Positions 53,353 through 63,709 are shown, counted from the first letter of the stretch. The stretch: 64,000 bases of DNA from JAZDFC01 sp043808235 (GCA_043808235.1 JAZDFC010000095.1:220497-284496), one strand, 5' to 3'. Numbers and translations: made by a program. Notes: generated from the sequence alone by a model not told the origin.

Positions 53353-53661
53353 TTTTCCTCCTGAGGCTGTTATAAAAATATTTTTGTATTAATTGATCTA
53401 TAAAAATGTTTCAGATTTATGTACCGTCTTTACGGGTTTGGCCTCACAAATTGAAACGACGAATCAATGAAAATAAAACAACCGAAAAGGGAATTTATTT
53501 TAGAGTAAAGGAAACGAAAACAATTTCAGGTAGAATAAGAATAGAATTTTACTACGCATGTAAAATAGAGTGTTGCGTATTTGAAGTCAAGCAATTATAG
53601 AAATTAGTTTGCTCTGCTTGCGCAAATTAACCGGGCGTAAATTTCAATAATTCGGTTCGAA
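53353..53661. other. 309-bp gap with no gene seen
   Basis: A+T-rich spacer between the barrel gene and the YitT gene, both on the minus strand. A 64-codon plus-strand frame (53406-53600) has an unusual composition, no ribosome site and no recognisable fold, so it is not called. No clear repeat or terminator was found. Confidence 0.6.
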
Positions 53662-54597
53662 TCAGATTCTTCGCCTAAATCCTTCACCGAGGACCTCGTG
53701 AACATTATTGATCACAACAAATGCATTGGGGTCAATTTCTTTGATCGCATCGGTAAGGCGGGTTACTTCTTTTAAAGTTACAATAGTAAATATCACCTCG
53801 CGTTCAATGTTCCGGTAGATTCCTCGCGATTTGATTGCCGTAGCTCCCCTGCTGAATTCATTGGTAATCATATCGCCTATCTCAACATACTTATCCGAAA
53901 TAATATATGCGACTCGCGCATAATCAAATCCGTCAATTATTACATCAATCAATTTTGCGGATACGAATAAAAGAAAGAATGCATAAAGTGTTAATGCAAA
54001 TGCAGGTCTGTCCGGCGAAAGATTTTTTACTTCGATTATTAATCCGGCTAAAGCAATTACGATAAAATCGATGAACATAATTGCCTGTCCCGGTTTCATC
54101 CCGAATTTCTTTTGCATTACGGCGGCGACAATATCGGAGCCAGCAGTCGAACCCTTGAATTTGAAAATTACACCAAGACCAATTCCAAGCAGCACTGCGC
54201 CAATAAGAACCAAAAACAAAAAATCATTCTTTGCCAGATCATGAATTGTTTGTGTGTTCTGCAATTGAACAAAACCGAATCCGGGAATGTCTCCCCTAAA
54301 GAAGTCGATGAAGAATGAACTGAGAGTGAAACCAACAAAGGTTCTCAAACCGAACTTTTTACCAAGCTCTTTTAATCCCCAAATAAAAAGAGGGATGTTC
54401 ATTACCCAAATCAACATTCCCACTGGAATTGTGTTATTCGAAACGTAATGAATAGCCATTGCAAGTCCGCTGACTCCGCCGGGAACGACTCTTGCATCAA
54501 CAAGAAATACTCCAATACCTATCGCCATTAATGCCGCACCAAAGGCGATAAAGAAATAATCAATTACGGGATATTTTTTTAATAATCGTTTTGGCAT
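53662..54597 (-). CDS. YitT-family membrane protein (DUF161 + DUF2179)
   Basis: About 311 residues from ATG 54597, preceded by GAAGGAG at -12; a TTG 24 bp upstream is unlikely. The N-terminal half has five or six membrane helices (FIAFGAALMAIGIGVFLV, VPGGVSGLAMAIHYVSN, LLGIGLGVIFKFKGSTAGSD), matching the YitT permease-like family. The C-terminal soluble DUF2179 domain runs from about residue 225 (YIISDKYVEIGDMITNEFSR) to the end. Function is unknown in the family; a transport or signalling role is assumed. Confidence 0.88.
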   Translation of the reverse strand: MPKRLLKKYPVIDYFFIAFGAALMAIGIGVFLVDARVVPGGVSGLAMAIHYVSNNTIPVGMLIWVMNIPLFIWGLKELGKKFGLRTFVGFTLSSFFIDFFRGDIPGFGFVQLQNTQTIHDLAKNDFLFLVLIGAVLLGIGLGVIFKFKGSTAGSDIVAAVMQKKFGMKPGQAIMFIDFIVIALAGLIIEVKNLSPDRPAFALTLYAFFLLFVSAKLIDVIIDGFDYARVAYIISDKYVEIGDMITNEFSRGATAIKSRGIYRNIEREVIFTIVTLKEVTRLTDAIKEIDPNAFVVINNVHEVLGEGFRRRI

Positions 54598-54841
54598 CTC
54601 ACACGCTCCTTCGGAAATCAATCACCCGGCTTGTTTTATATCAGGATAAAAAGAAAATTTGTTGGTATATTTTGCCGGTACCGGTTTTAAAATATTCACT
54701 ATTCAAAAAAATATTCGATGCAAAGTTAACAGATATTTTACAACAGAGAAACCGGGAACAAAAATTTTAAAGAGGAACATTAATAAATAAGACAGTTTAT
54801 AAAGAACAAATCATTTTTAATAACTCGATGCAGAGGGGAAT

Positions 54842-56200
54842 ATGAAAAGCTCATTGTCATTATTACTTCTTCCGTTTTTAGCAAGCGTAACATTAGCGCA
54901 GGGAGATGATCAAAACTCGGTTGCAGTTACTGTTTATAACGCTAATCTTGGAGTGGTCCGGGAAATTAGAAATATGGATATACCTTCCGGTAACTCGATA
55001 ATCAAAATAACGGATGTTGCTCAACTGATTGACCCGACCACCGTTCACATCAAATTAAACGGTACTGTTCTCGAACAGAATTACCAGTACGATCTCGTTA
55101 GTCTCGATAAAATTTTGAAAAAGTACATCGATAAAACCATTCAGCTTATCGGGAAGAACGGAGAATTTGTTGAGGGGACGCTCCTTTCAGCATACGGGAA
55201 TCAAATTGTGCTTGAAAAAAAAGCGGGCGGATTGCAGATGCTGCCCAATATTAATGATTATCAAATTTCAGTGGGTAACTTGCCAGACGGATTAATAACA
55301 AAACCCACATTGGTGTGGATGGTCGATTCAAAATCCAAAGGAAAGCAGGATGTTGAAGTAACATACCAAACCGGCGGAATGAACTGGCATGCCGAATATG
55401 TTGCGGTGCTCAACAGCGACGATACAAAACTCGATTTGAATTCATGGGTCAGCGTTGAAAATGAATCCGGCACCACTTACAAAAATGCCAAACTAAAGCT
55501 AATTGCCGGAGATGTCAATCTTGTTCAACAAAACGTTTATCGTGATAGAATGCCCAAAGGCGCTACTTTGGATTATGCAGCGGAATCAGCTCCGCAGTTT
55601 GAAGAGAAGGAATTGTTTGAATATCATATTTATAACTTGCAGCGTCCCACAAATCTCGCGAATAATGAGACAAAACAGATTTCACTGTTTGAAGCTGCCG
55701 GTGTGAAAGCAGTAAAAAGATATTTATACAGCAGCGGCTCTTATTATGGCAGCAATGGAAAAGTTGCAGTGATAGTAGAATTCGAAAATAAAAACGAATA
55801 CGGTTTGGGCATACCGATGCCGGCTGGGAAAGTTAGAATGTTCAAGTCGGATGGTGAATCGCTTGAATTTGTAGGCGAGGATATGATTGATCACACTCCG
55901 AAAAACGAAAAACTGAAACTGAAAATCGGCGATGCTTTCGATATTGTTGTTGAAGAAGTTGAAACCGACAACAAGCAGATTTCAACAAGGGTTAGAGAAA
56001 TTTCTTACGAAGTAAAAATCAAGAATAGAAAAAAGGAAGATGTTGTTGTTGACGTGGAAAGAAATCTTGGACTTAATTGGGAAGTGCTGAGTTCTTCCAT
56101 TCAGTATGAAAAGAAAAATTCTCAGACGATTGTTTTTAAAGTCCCTGTTAAAGCCGATACCGAAACAGTGTTAAAGTATAAAATAAGGTACAGCTATTAA
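54842..56200 (+). CDS. DUF4139 domain-containing secreted protein
   Basis: A 452-residue protein with a signal peptide (MKSSLSLLLLPFLASVTLAQ). The body is beta-rich: VAVTVYNANLGVVREIRNMD near the start, VEVTYQTGGMNWHAEYVAVL in the middle and IKNRKKEDVVVDVERNLGLN near the end, matching DUF4139. Family function is unknown; members are envelope-associated and often found beside other secreted proteins. GAGGGG precedes the ATG. It is followed by an inverted repeat and a convergent small gene. Confidence 0.82.
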   Translation: MKSSLSLLLLPFLASVTLAQGDDQNSVAVTVYNANLGVVREIRNMDIPSGNSIIKITDVAQLIDPTTVHIKLNGTVLEQNYQYDLVSLDKILKKYIDKTIQLIGKNGEFVEGTLLSAYGNQIVLEKKAGGLQMLPNINDYQISVGNLPDGLITKPTLVWMVDSKSKGKQDVEVTYQTGGMNWHAEYVAVLNSDDTKLDLNSWVSVENESGTTYKNAKLKLIAGDVNLVQQNVYRDRMPKGATLDYAAESAPQFEEKELFEYHIYNLQRPTNLANNETKQISLFEAAGVKAVKRYLYSSGSYYGSNGKVAVIVEFENKNEYGLGIPMPAGKVRMFKSDGESLEFVGEDMIDHTPKNEKLKLKIGDAFDIVVEEVETDNKQISTRVREISYEVKIKNRKKEDVVVDVERNLGLNWEVLSSSIQYEKKNSQTIVFKVPVKADTETVLKYKIRYSY

Positions 56201-56214
56201 TTCTTTTTGAATAT

Positions 56215-56271
56215 CGAATAACGAATGTCGAAGATTGAGTTTCGAAGTTCTACTTCATCATTCGTTATTCG
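56215..56271. repeat. 13-bp inverted repeat between convergent genes
   Basis: CGAATAACGAATG (56215-56227) is the exact reverse complement of CATTCGTTATTCG (56259-56271), with a GTCGAAG / ACTTCAT pair just inside. It lies between the stops of two convergent genes and could serve as a bidirectional terminator or be a dispersed repeat. Confidence 0.6.
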
Positions 56272-56295
56272 CTGTTCGGTATTCGAAACTCTATT

Positions 56296-56625
56296 CTACA
56301 GTTTTCCCTGCTTGTAAAGTATTTGCGTGCGGATACGCTGCATCTGTCGTTCGATAATCATATCGGCAATTACGGAAGGTAGTTCTGCGGGATCGGTTGC
56401 TTTGAGCGCGGTGTTAAGTTTTTCTTCATCTACATCTATCCGGTACAGATTATTCAACAGCCGCTCGTAATTCTTTTCGAGCATCACTGCAACTTTCCCT
56501 TTTAAATGTTCCCTTATCAAAGAAAGATCGGATTGAGCCGGAAGATTTTTTTTCTCAAAGGAAAAATCATTCGATAATTTTTCTATGAGTACCGGGAGAA
56601 TATCTTCTTTTTCGTTGATGTCCAT
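56296..56625 (-). CDS. Small conserved-looking hypothetical protein
   Basis: About 109 residues from ATG 56625, which has GAGAG six bases upstream; a longer TTG start at 56802 would run into the GH3 promoter region and adds a low-complexity leader. The sequence is helical and charged (EKEDILPVLIEKLSNDFSFE, LAKA-type helices, then ELPSVIADMIIERQMQRIRT). It is not recognised. It diverges from the GH3 gene and converges with the DUF4139 gene. Confidence 0.55.
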   Translation of the reverse strand: MDINEKEDILPVLIEKLSNDFSFEKKNLPAQSDLSLIREHLKGKVAVMLEKNYERLLNNLYRIDVDEEKLNTALKATDPAELPSVIADMIIERQMQRIRTQILYKQGKL

Positions 56626-56821
56626 GTACTCTCGAATTTTTTTTGACGCTGCAAAGTAATAATTTTTTTTACACTGCCCAAGCAGATTCAAAAAAAGATT
56701 ACGACTCCTCTCATTTTTATTGGAGACATTTTTAAATCGGGACGCCCGACTATTCTTCAATTTATTTATATTATCCGCCCATAGAAATGATTTATTACTC
56801 AATTACAATTTGAGGAAATTT

Positions 56822-58972
56822 ATGAAGAAATTAACACTAATTATTATGGTAACTTTTATGACATTTTTAGGAACCAACAACGCGCAAAATATTAATGGTG
56901 AGGAATATACATTCAAACCGTTTGTCTCACCGGTAAGTTATGAAGATGCCGGGAGACGTGCCGACGAAATTTTATCAAAGATGACACTTGAAGAGAAAGC
57001 AGAAATAATCGGCGGACATAATTTCTTTTTCGTAAAGGGATTTGAACAATACGGAATTTCGCAGCGTTATCTGTCCGACGCGACGCAGGGTGTCCATATT
57101 AGAAAAAACCTGAGCGACCAAATGGAAAAGTCTGTTGCTTTCCCTTGCCCATTGGCTTTAACCGCGACATGGAATATTCAGCTTGCAAATGAATATGCTA
57201 AAAGTATAGGCGAAGAATGCCGCGCGGGCGATGTTGCTGTTCTGCTCGGTCCGGGAATGAACATATATCGAGTTTCCCACAATGGCAGGAATTTTGAATA
57301 TTTCGGCGAAGATCCTTTTCTTGCCGCAAGAATGATTGAGAATTATATATCGGGAGTTCAGAGCACCGGAACAATCGCAACACTAAAACATTTTTTGTGC
57401 AACAATCACGAATGGCACCGCCGGACATCGAACGCGATTGTTGATGAACGTGCACTTCATGAAATTTACCTGCCCGCATTCAAAGCGGGAGTTGACGCGG
57501 GTGCGATGGCTGTGATGACTTCTTACAATCAAGTCAACGGTGAGTGGGCAGGTCAAAGCGAATATGTAATTAATAATTTACTCCGCGATCAACTTGGCTT
57601 CAAATGGTTGGTGATGTCGGATTGGTGGTCAACATGGGATCCGGTAAAAACAATTAGATCCGGTCTCGATCTTGAAATGCCGGGGATACCAATTGAAAAA
57701 CCAATATTCGAAAAACTGGGCGACATCTTTGTAAGAACAAATGCAGTTCGTTTGATTGCCGAAGGTAAGGTAACCACCGATGATATCAACCGGATGGCAA
57801 AGAATATTATACGCACTAGCATTGCCGCAGGATTAATGGATAGACCGGTAAAAGACGAGAACTATTTGAAATATTTTGATGACCATGAAAAGGTTGCTCT
57901 TCAAACCGCGAGAGAATCAATTGTACTTCTGAAAAATAATTTTGATGTTCTTCCGATCATAGGCTACAAGAATATTTTATTAACCGGTGAGTATGTTGAA
58001 AAACTTCCCGCCGGAGGAGGCTCCGCAGCAGTTGAAGGGTATGACATTGTACTCATGCTTGACGCATTGAAAAAAGAGTTCGGTGCAAACATTAAGTATA
58101 ACGACGATCCATCCGATAGCGATATTAAAAAAGCCGATATCGTTTTGTTGAGCGTCGGGACAAACGATAGCGAAGGCTGGGACAGACCGTTTGAGCTTCC
58201 GGAGGAAATGGAGAGCCAAATTATTTCGATTACTGATATAAATCCAAATACAGTTGTAATTGTTAATTCCGGCAGCGGAATAAACATGACAAAGTGGAAT
58301 GATAAAGCCGCAGCAATTTTATATGCATGGTATCCGGGTCAAAACGGCAACACCGCACTGGCTGAAATTTTATCGGGCAAATCAAATCCTTCCGGCAAGT
58401 TACCAATGACAATCGAAAAGAAATTTGAAGATTCCCCGGCGTTTGATTACATGCCTTCCAACGAAAGTTTGGTTACCGACTGGGATGATGATCTCAATTT
58501 AGATTTCCCTATTAACAACGTTGAATATAAAGAAGGCGTTCTTGTTGGTTACAGATGGTACGACACGAAAGGTATCGAACCGCTTTATCATTTCGGTTAC
58601 GGGCTTTCGTATACCACTTTTTCCTTCGGTGAATTGAAAGTATCAAAAACGGAATTTAACAAGAATGAACCGGTAACAGTTGAATTCACAATAACCAACA
58701 CAGGCAACGTTGACGGCGCCGAAGTTGCACAAGTATATGTTCGCGATGTCGAGTCTTCGGTTCTTCGACCTGAGAAGGAATTAAAAGGATTTAAAAAAGT
58801 ATTTCTGAAAGCCGGCGAAAGCAAGACGGTATCAATTACTCTTCATGAAAAAGATTTTTCTTTTTGGGATGTAAATACGAACAACTGGAAAGCCGAAGCA
58901 GGAGAGTTTGAAATACTGGTTGGTTCGTCATCCAACAATGTTAAACTGAAGACAGAAATAATTCTTTTGTAA
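56822..58972 (+). CDS. Glycoside hydrolase family 3 (beta-glucosidase-like), exported
   Basis: About 716 residues from ATG 56822, which opens a signal peptide (MKKLTLIIMVTFMTFLGTNN). The barrel domain carries KHFLCNNHEWHR, the nucleophile D267 in VMSDWWSTWD, and HNGRNFEYFGEDPFLAARM. The alpha/beta sandwich domain (from about residue 370) and a C-terminal fibronectin-III-like domain (GNVDGAEVAQVYVRDVESSV) complete the usual GH3 layout. It cleaves beta-linked oligosaccharides, exact linkage unknown. The isomerase-like gene follows after 89 bp. Confidence 0.95.
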   Translation: MKKLTLIIMVTFMTFLGTNNAQNINGEEYTFKPFVSPVSYEDAGRRADEILSKMTLEEKAEIIGGHNFFFVKGFEQYGISQRYLSDATQGVHIRKNLSDQMEKSVAFPCPLALTATWNIQLANEYAKSIGEECRAGDVAVLLGPGMNIYRVSHNGRNFEYFGEDPFLAARMIENYISGVQSTGTIATLKHFLCNNHEWHRRTSNAIVDERALHEIYLPAFKAGVDAGAMAVMTSYNQVNGEWAGQSEYVINNLLRDQLGFKWLVMSDWWSTWDPVKTIRSGLDLEMPGIPIEKPIFEKLGDIFVRTNAVRLIAEGKVTTDDINRMAKNIIRTSIAAGLMDRPVKDENYLKYFDDHEKVALQTARESIVLLKNNFDVLPIIGYKNILLTGEYVEKLPAGGGSAAVEGYDIVLMLDALKKEFGANIKYNDDPSDSDIKKADIVLLSVGTNDSEGWDRPFELPEEMESQIISITDINPNTVVIVNSGSGINMTKWNDKAAAILYAWYPGQNGNTALAEILSGKSNPSGKLPMTIEKKFEDSPAFDYMPSNESLVTDWDDDLNLDFPINNVEYKEGVLVGYRWYDTKGIEPLYHFGYGLSYTTFSFGELKVSKTEFNKNEPVTVEFTITNTGNVDGAEVAQVYVRDVESSVLRPEKELKGFKKVFLKAGESKTVSITLHEKDFSFWDVNTNNWKAEAGEFEILVGSSSNNVKLKTEIILL

Positions 58973-59061
58973 TTACGGTTATAGATAAGGGATACATTTA
59001 AACTCGGTACTCCCGTACTTTTAGAAAAGTCGGATGGTACAAAGACGCTAAAGAATTTTTT

Positions 59062-60312
59062 ATGATAAAACTATTTGTTGTTTATTCATTACTCGAATCG
59101 AAGGAAAGAATAATTGGTAATTTCTCGGTGTTGGTTAACAAAATTACGGAAGCCGATTCTACAATTGAATTTGCAGAGTATATTAATTCCTTTGAAAAAA
59201 TTTCGGAACAGTCATTTGATAATTGTTCGGGAGTAGCAATTATTCCCGCAACCGGCGGATCAGAGGCGGTTATCAAAGAGATTGTTAACAAAGCAAATCT
59301 TCCTTCTATTATTTTTGCAAACTCCGGGTTCAACTCATTCGCAGCTTCGCTTGAGGCTTACTCGTTTTTGAAACATAAATATAGGCTGTCCTTTTTTTAC
59401 TGGAATAATCCCGTAGAATTGCTGAAAAGAGTTAAAGACTTTTCAATTGTTTGCAGTGCGATTCAGAAAATTAACTGTGCAAAAATCGGTTTGATTGGAG
59501 AACCATCGGATTGGCTGCTTACTTCAAAAGAGATTGAGTCTTTCGGCGAATTTAATACGATACTTGCCAAATATAAAACGGAAGAATTAGTAACGGAAAT
59601 CCAGCGCTCGCAAAATGATAATCCCGATTCACTCGAATTATCAAGATTACGAAACGGTAAATTAAATGTTGACAAATCCTCATTGTCGGATTCGTTTGCG
59701 GTTTATGCGGCAGTAAAAAATTTCACTGCCAAAAACATGCTGGATGGAATTACAATTCGTTGTTTTGATCTGTTAAAAAATAAGTATACGGCGTGCATTG
59801 CTATGGCAATGTGTAACGACGAAGGTATTGTCTCCGGCTGCGAAGGTGATCTTCATGCAATGTTTTCGATGATTCTGGGATTTTATTTAACCGGCGAACC
59901 TTGCTGGATGGCAAACCCCTCGTCAATTGATAAGAAAAGAAATCATGTTACATTTGCTCATTGCACGGTTCCCACAAAATTTCTCGATCAATCCGTTGAA
60001 ATGGAAATTACAACTCACATGGAATCGGGATTGAGTTGTGCAATCGGCGGCGCAATCAAAAAAGAAGAAGTAACGATTTTTAGAACCGGTGGTAATTTTG
60101 ACAAACTAATTGCCGTTACCGGAAAAGTAGTTGATACTAAACTGAACAATCCTTCATTGTGCCGGACTCAAGCAGTGATTAAATTAAACTGTTCCCTTGA
60201 TGATTGGGTAAACAATACTTTGGGAAATCATCACATCATTACGTATGGCAATATCAAAGGAATGCTCGAAGAATTCAGTAGTTTCACCGGATTGGAGTTC
60301 ATCGGGTTATAA
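59062..60312 (+). CDS. L-fucose/L-arabinose isomerase-like protein
   Basis: A 416-residue cytosolic protein. The C-terminal half carries the isomerase-family signatures: CNDEGIVSGCEGDLHAMFSM with E261, and VTFAHCTVPTKF with H300. The N-terminal half is a Rossmann-like segment (VAIIPATGGSEAVIKEIV) as in FucI/AraA relatives. It would interconvert an aldose and a ketose, but substrate is undetermined and many relatives are uncharacterised. Position after the GH3 gene suggests a sugar-use link. Confidence 0.75.
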   Translation: MIKLFVVYSLLESKERIIGNFSVLVNKITEADSTIEFAEYINSFEKISEQSFDNCSGVAIIPATGGSEAVIKEIVNKANLPSIIFANSGFNSFAASLEAYSFLKHKYRLSFFYWNNPVELLKRVKDFSIVCSAIQKINCAKIGLIGEPSDWLLTSKEIESFGEFNTILAKYKTEELVTEIQRSQNDNPDSLELSRLRNGKLNVDKSSLSDSFAVYAAVKNFTAKNMLDGITIRCFDLLKNKYTACIAMAMCNDEGIVSGCEGDLHAMFSMILGFYLTGEPCWMANPSSIDKKRNHVTFAHCTVPTKFLDQSVEMEITTHMESGLSCAIGGAIKKEEVTIFRTGGNFDKLIAVTGKVVDTKLNNPSLCRTQAVIKLNCSLDDWVNNTLGNHHIITYGNIKGMLEEFSSFTGLEFIGL

Positions 60313-60514
60313 TCCATCTCCAACTTGACGCACAACTATTCAATTACTATATTTTCCACCGAAATAATTTTAGATGACTTATAAACTTACGCTTTAACAT
60401 ATCTTTAATAATTGCAATCCTTGCTTAGGACTGTTCGCCTGCATCTTGCATGACAGGTGAAGTCCGCTCAATCTCATAATTAACCGAATTGTTATACCTA
60501 TTGGAGAATTAACC

Positions 60515-61588
60515 ATGAGTATTTTAAAAGCTTTTGGATGGAGCAATTATTTCGAAGAAAATTTTCAATCACTGAAATCAAAGGATTTCGCATGCGGTAG
60601 AGTAATTATAGAAAACAAAACAAACTACTTAGTTGTTACCGAATTTGGCGAAGTTCAAGCGGAAGTAAACGGTAAGTTACTGTTTGAATCGGAATCCGGA
60701 TTGAGTTTACCTAAAGTTGGCGACTGGGTTACGCTTATGCTTTATGATGAAAACACTAAGGGAATAATCCACGAGGTTCTGCCGCGTCAAACAAAAATAT
60801 CGCGTAAGTCCGTTGATAAAAAATTAGCCGAACAGGTAATCGCGGCGAACATTGATGTTGCATTAATCGTAATGTCGCTCGATGATAATTATAATCTCAA
60901 TCGCCTGGAGCGGTATCTTGTATCTGTCCTTGAAAGTAATGTCGAACCGGTTATCGTTTTGAACAAAACTGATCTCTGCGATAATTCCGAAATAAAAATA
61001 ACCGAGGTACAAAAACTCGCAGGCGAATTTAAAGTGATCGGTTTAAGTGTGATAACCAAAACCGGATTTGATGATTTTAAAAAGATATTTCAGCCCGGTA
61101 TCACATACGTATTCATTGGTTCGTCGGGAGTCGGCAAATCGACAATTATAAATTATCTTCTTGGCGAAGAAAAATTTAAGACTAACGAAGTAAGAATATT
61201 TGACTCGAAAGGAAGACACACAACAACGAAACGGGAAATGGTTTTGCTGTCGCAAGGCGGAGTGCTGATTGATACTCCCGGCATGAAACAGTTTGGATTG
61301 TGGACTGCGTCCAGTGGTATTGCAAAGACATTTTCCTCTTTCGAGGATTTTGCCTCAACATGCAAGTACGCCGATTGCACACATACGCACGAAAACGAAT
61401 GCGGAATTAAAGATGCAGTCGCTGCCGGAGTAATTTCCGAAAAAAGATACGAGAATTATACTAAGCTGCGGAAAGAATTGGATTACGTTGAACGGCAAAA
61501 TGATCTGACAAAGCAAATTGAGTTTAAGAAAAAATGGAAATCGATTAGTAAAGAGCAGAAATCATTTTCCAAAAGGAGAGGGTACTAA
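60515..61588 (+). CDS. rsgA: Ribosome small-subunit-dependent GTPase A
   Basis: A 357-residue circularly permuted GTPase that helps 30S subunit maturation. The N-terminal OB domain covers about 1-105. The order G4 (LNKTDL), then G1 (GSSGVGKS, residues 202-209) and G3 (DTPGMKQFG) is the permuted arrangement. The zinc site is C283, C288, H290 and C296 (CKYADCTHTHENEC). ATG 60515 follows GGAG. A terminator-like hairpin overlaps its stop codon. Confidence 0.97.
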   Translation: MSILKAFGWSNYFEENFQSLKSKDFACGRVIIENKTNYLVVTEFGEVQAEVNGKLLFESESGLSLPKVGDWVTLMLYDENTKGIIHEVLPRQTKISRKSVDKKLAEQVIAANIDVALIVMSLDDNYNLNRLERYLVSVLESNVEPVIVLNKTDLCDNSEIKITEVQKLAGEFKVIGLSVITKTGFDDFKKIFQPGITYVFIGSSGVGKSTIINYLLGEEKFKTNEVRIFDSKGRHTTTKREMVLLSQGGVLIDTPGMKQFGLWTASSGIAKTFSSFEDFASTCKYADCTHTHENECGIKDAVAAGVISEKRYENYTKLRKELDYVERQNDLTKQIEFKKKWKSISKEQKSFSKRRGY

Positions 61589-61610
61589 TCTGTACCCCTT
61601 CTTTATTTTT
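61580..61610 (+). terminator. Terminator overlapping the rsgA stop codon
   Basis: GGGTAC (61580-61585) pairs with GTACCC (61592-61597) around a 6-base loop that contains the TAA stop, followed by CTTCTTTATTTTT. It would end rsgA transcription before the ferredoxin gene. Confidence 0.62.
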
Positions 61611-61702
61611 CACAACGATTTTCATTAGTTCATCAATCTTTAATTTAACCGTCACTTTGACTATTTTTGAACCTCAGTTACCGAAAGGACAAACCATTGC
61701 TG

Positions 61703-61891
61703 ATGATCGAAATTCTACCGGATAAATGCGATTTCTGCGGCTGCTGTGTCGGGATTTGCCCCGAAGACGCAATCGAATTAAAGGAAGCCGAAATTAGAAT
61801 TATTGAGGCGCTGTGCACCAATTGCTCAAAATGTGTCTGGTCATGTCCGATTGAAGCACTGAAATTTAACAAAGAGAAAAGAGCAGTTTGA
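61703..61891 (+). CDS. Bacterial-type 2[4Fe-4S] ferredoxin
   Basis: About 62 residues from ATG 61703; a TTG at 61697 has better spacing from AAAGGA (7 bp) and may be the true start. Two complete cluster motifs of the form CxxCxxCxxxCP are present: CDFCGCCVGICP and CTNCSKCVWSCP. It is a low-potential electron carrier. There is no redox enzyme next to it, so its partners lie elsewhere. Confidence 0.92.
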   Translation: MIEILPDKCDFCGCCVGICPEDAIELKEAEIRIIEALCTNCSKCVWSCPIEALKFNKEKRAV

Positions 61892-61951
61892 TGTAAGGAT
61901 GTTCTGCGCATCTTGTCAAAAACCAATTGCTGTCTGCTTTTTCGGTCAGCC

Positions 61952-62000
61952 AAACCTCCAAGGTTTAACCCTTTTTAATAGCCGAAAACCTTGGAGGTTT
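61952..62000. repeat. 15-bp inverted repeat before the insertion sequence
   Basis: AAACCTCCAAGGTTT (61952-61966) is the exact reverse complement of AAACCTTGGAGGTTT (61986-62000), and GGAGGTTTT recurs once more at about 62012. This is a dispersed palindromic repeat, not part of the insertion sequence, whose end begins at 62042. Confidence 0.65.
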
Positions 62001-62041
62001 TGGAAGTCATGGAGGTTTTCTTTGCGTTCAATATTGCCGTC

Positions 62042-63709
62042 CGCTTCAGAGGCTGTGTGAAAACTATTAATATGAATTAAACAAAGCAAAGATTAATTAT
62101 GTAAAAACAGTTTGGAAATTAAATGAATTATATACAACCAGCCGATAGATATCAGTACAAGTTGATGAGTAGTCTTGATGATATAGTCGAGTCGGATCAT
62201 CCGGTAAGAATATTGGATAAGATAGTAGGTTCTATAGTATTGAGTAATAAAGAAAGGTTTGAATCAGAAGCAGAAACCGGCAGACCAGCGTATCATCCAG
62301 CAACCCATGTAAAACTATATTTGTATGGATATTTCAATGGTATAAGCAGTTCAAGGAAGTTGGAGGCAGAAACCCGGAGAAATAAAGAGGTAATCTGGCT
62401 CTTAGGCGGATTAAGCCCGGATCACTGGACAATATCAAATTATAGAAAAGAAAAAAGTGACGATATAAAATTTGTAACAAAGAAGTTCAGAGAATTCCTA
62501 AAAGCCAAAGGATATATCAAACTAAAAACAGTAGCGATAGACGGAAGTAAAGTTAAGGCATATACAGATAGAGAAATGTTAACGAAAGAGAAAATAGAAA
62601 TAAAATTAGAAAAGATAGATAAGAAGATAGAAGAATATTTGAGTAAGATAGCCGAGAATGATGAGCGAGACGAAATAATAGATGAAATAGGATATGAAGG
62701 AATTGATGATGTAAATATGATATATATATCAGAGATAGCGAAGTTAAAAAATCAAATGGCGCAGTTGGAAAAAGCAGAAAGAGATATTGGAGCAAGAGGG
62801 GCGCAAATACATAAGTTGTGCCGACACAGAAGCAAGACTGATGAAAAGCAGAGATGGAAAGATACCGGGTTATAATGTTCAGATAGCAGTTGACGCTGAA
62901 AATAAAATGATAGCCGATAGTGAAGTAGTAACAGATGAAACGGATTTTGATCAGTTGACTAACATGGTAGAATCAATAAAAGAAGAATTGGGTGAAGTAC
63001 CGGAAGAAGCAATAGCAGATAAGGGTTATAATAAACTTGATTTAATTGAAAAATTACAGAATGAGGAAGAAGGACTCCAAGTATATACATCTCAATCCAC
63101 GAGCAAAAGAGATAAAGAGGAAATTAAATTTCACTACAATAAAGAAAACGACGAATATGAATGTTCGGCAGGCAAGAGATTAGTGCTAATAACAAAGAAT
63201 GCGAAAGATGGAACTTCAATAGTAAATATTTATCGAGGGATAGAATGTCAAGGATGTTTACTACGAAGTAAATGTAGTAAAGCAAAAGGAGGACGAATAT
63301 ACAAACGACATATAAATGAAGAATGGCGGGAAGAATACAGAGCAAAGATGAAAAGTGAAATTGCCTTAGACAAATTATCAAAAAGAAAGACAATAGTAGA
63401 ACATCCGTTTGGGACAATAAAGTATCTGATGGGAAAAATACCATTGCTACTGAGAGGATTGGAAAAAGTAAAAACAGAAATAAATATTTACACAACGGTG
63501 TATAATCTCAAAAGACTAATCACCATTAGTATATTTGAAGATTTATTGATAAAAGTGTTGAATTATGAGTGGAAAACAGCTTAAATAAGACTGGCTATTC
63601 TTTTTGCTTTCCAAAATATTGATAATAAAAAGAGAATTTGTGAAAAAGCATATAACAATCGTGAAAATTATAGCAATTACGTTGTTGTTTTCACACAGCC
63701 TCTGAAGCG
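62042..63709 (+). mobile_element. IS1182-family insertion sequence
   Basis: A 1668-bp element bounded by perfect 23-bp terminal inverted repeats at 62042-62064 (beginning CGCTTCAGAGGCTGTGTG) and 63687-63709. One transposase gene, interrupted by a frameshift, fills it. No direct target duplication is evident at the outer edges. Codon use is biased to ATA, AGA and GAA, unlike the neighbouring genes, which supports recent horizontal arrival. Confidence 0.9.
62123..63584 (+). pseudogene. Frameshifted IS1182-type transposase
   Basis: Two overlapping frames encode one protein. Frame 1 (62123-62875) carries the N-terminal DUF772-type region (ATHVKLYLYGYFNGISSSRK) and the first catalytic Asp in TVAIDGSKVKAYTD. 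Frame 2 (from about 62787 to 63584) continues with ADTEARLMKSRDG, the second Asp in GYNVQIAVDAENKM, and the Glu in VEHPFGTIKYLMG. Joining ...KAERDI to EQEGRKYIS needs removal of one base near 62789, a +1 shift. The DDE residues are all present if the frames are joined. A single-base insertion inactivating an otherwise intact copy is the likely reading. Confidence 0.85.

Noticed and set aside
53406..53600. 64-codon plus-strand frame
   Set aside because: No ribosome site, no fold, atypical composition and no conserved neighbour context.
62787..62875. Programmed frameshift in the transposase
   Set aside because: The shift needed is +1 and no A6G-type slippery site lies in the overlap, so mutation is more likely.
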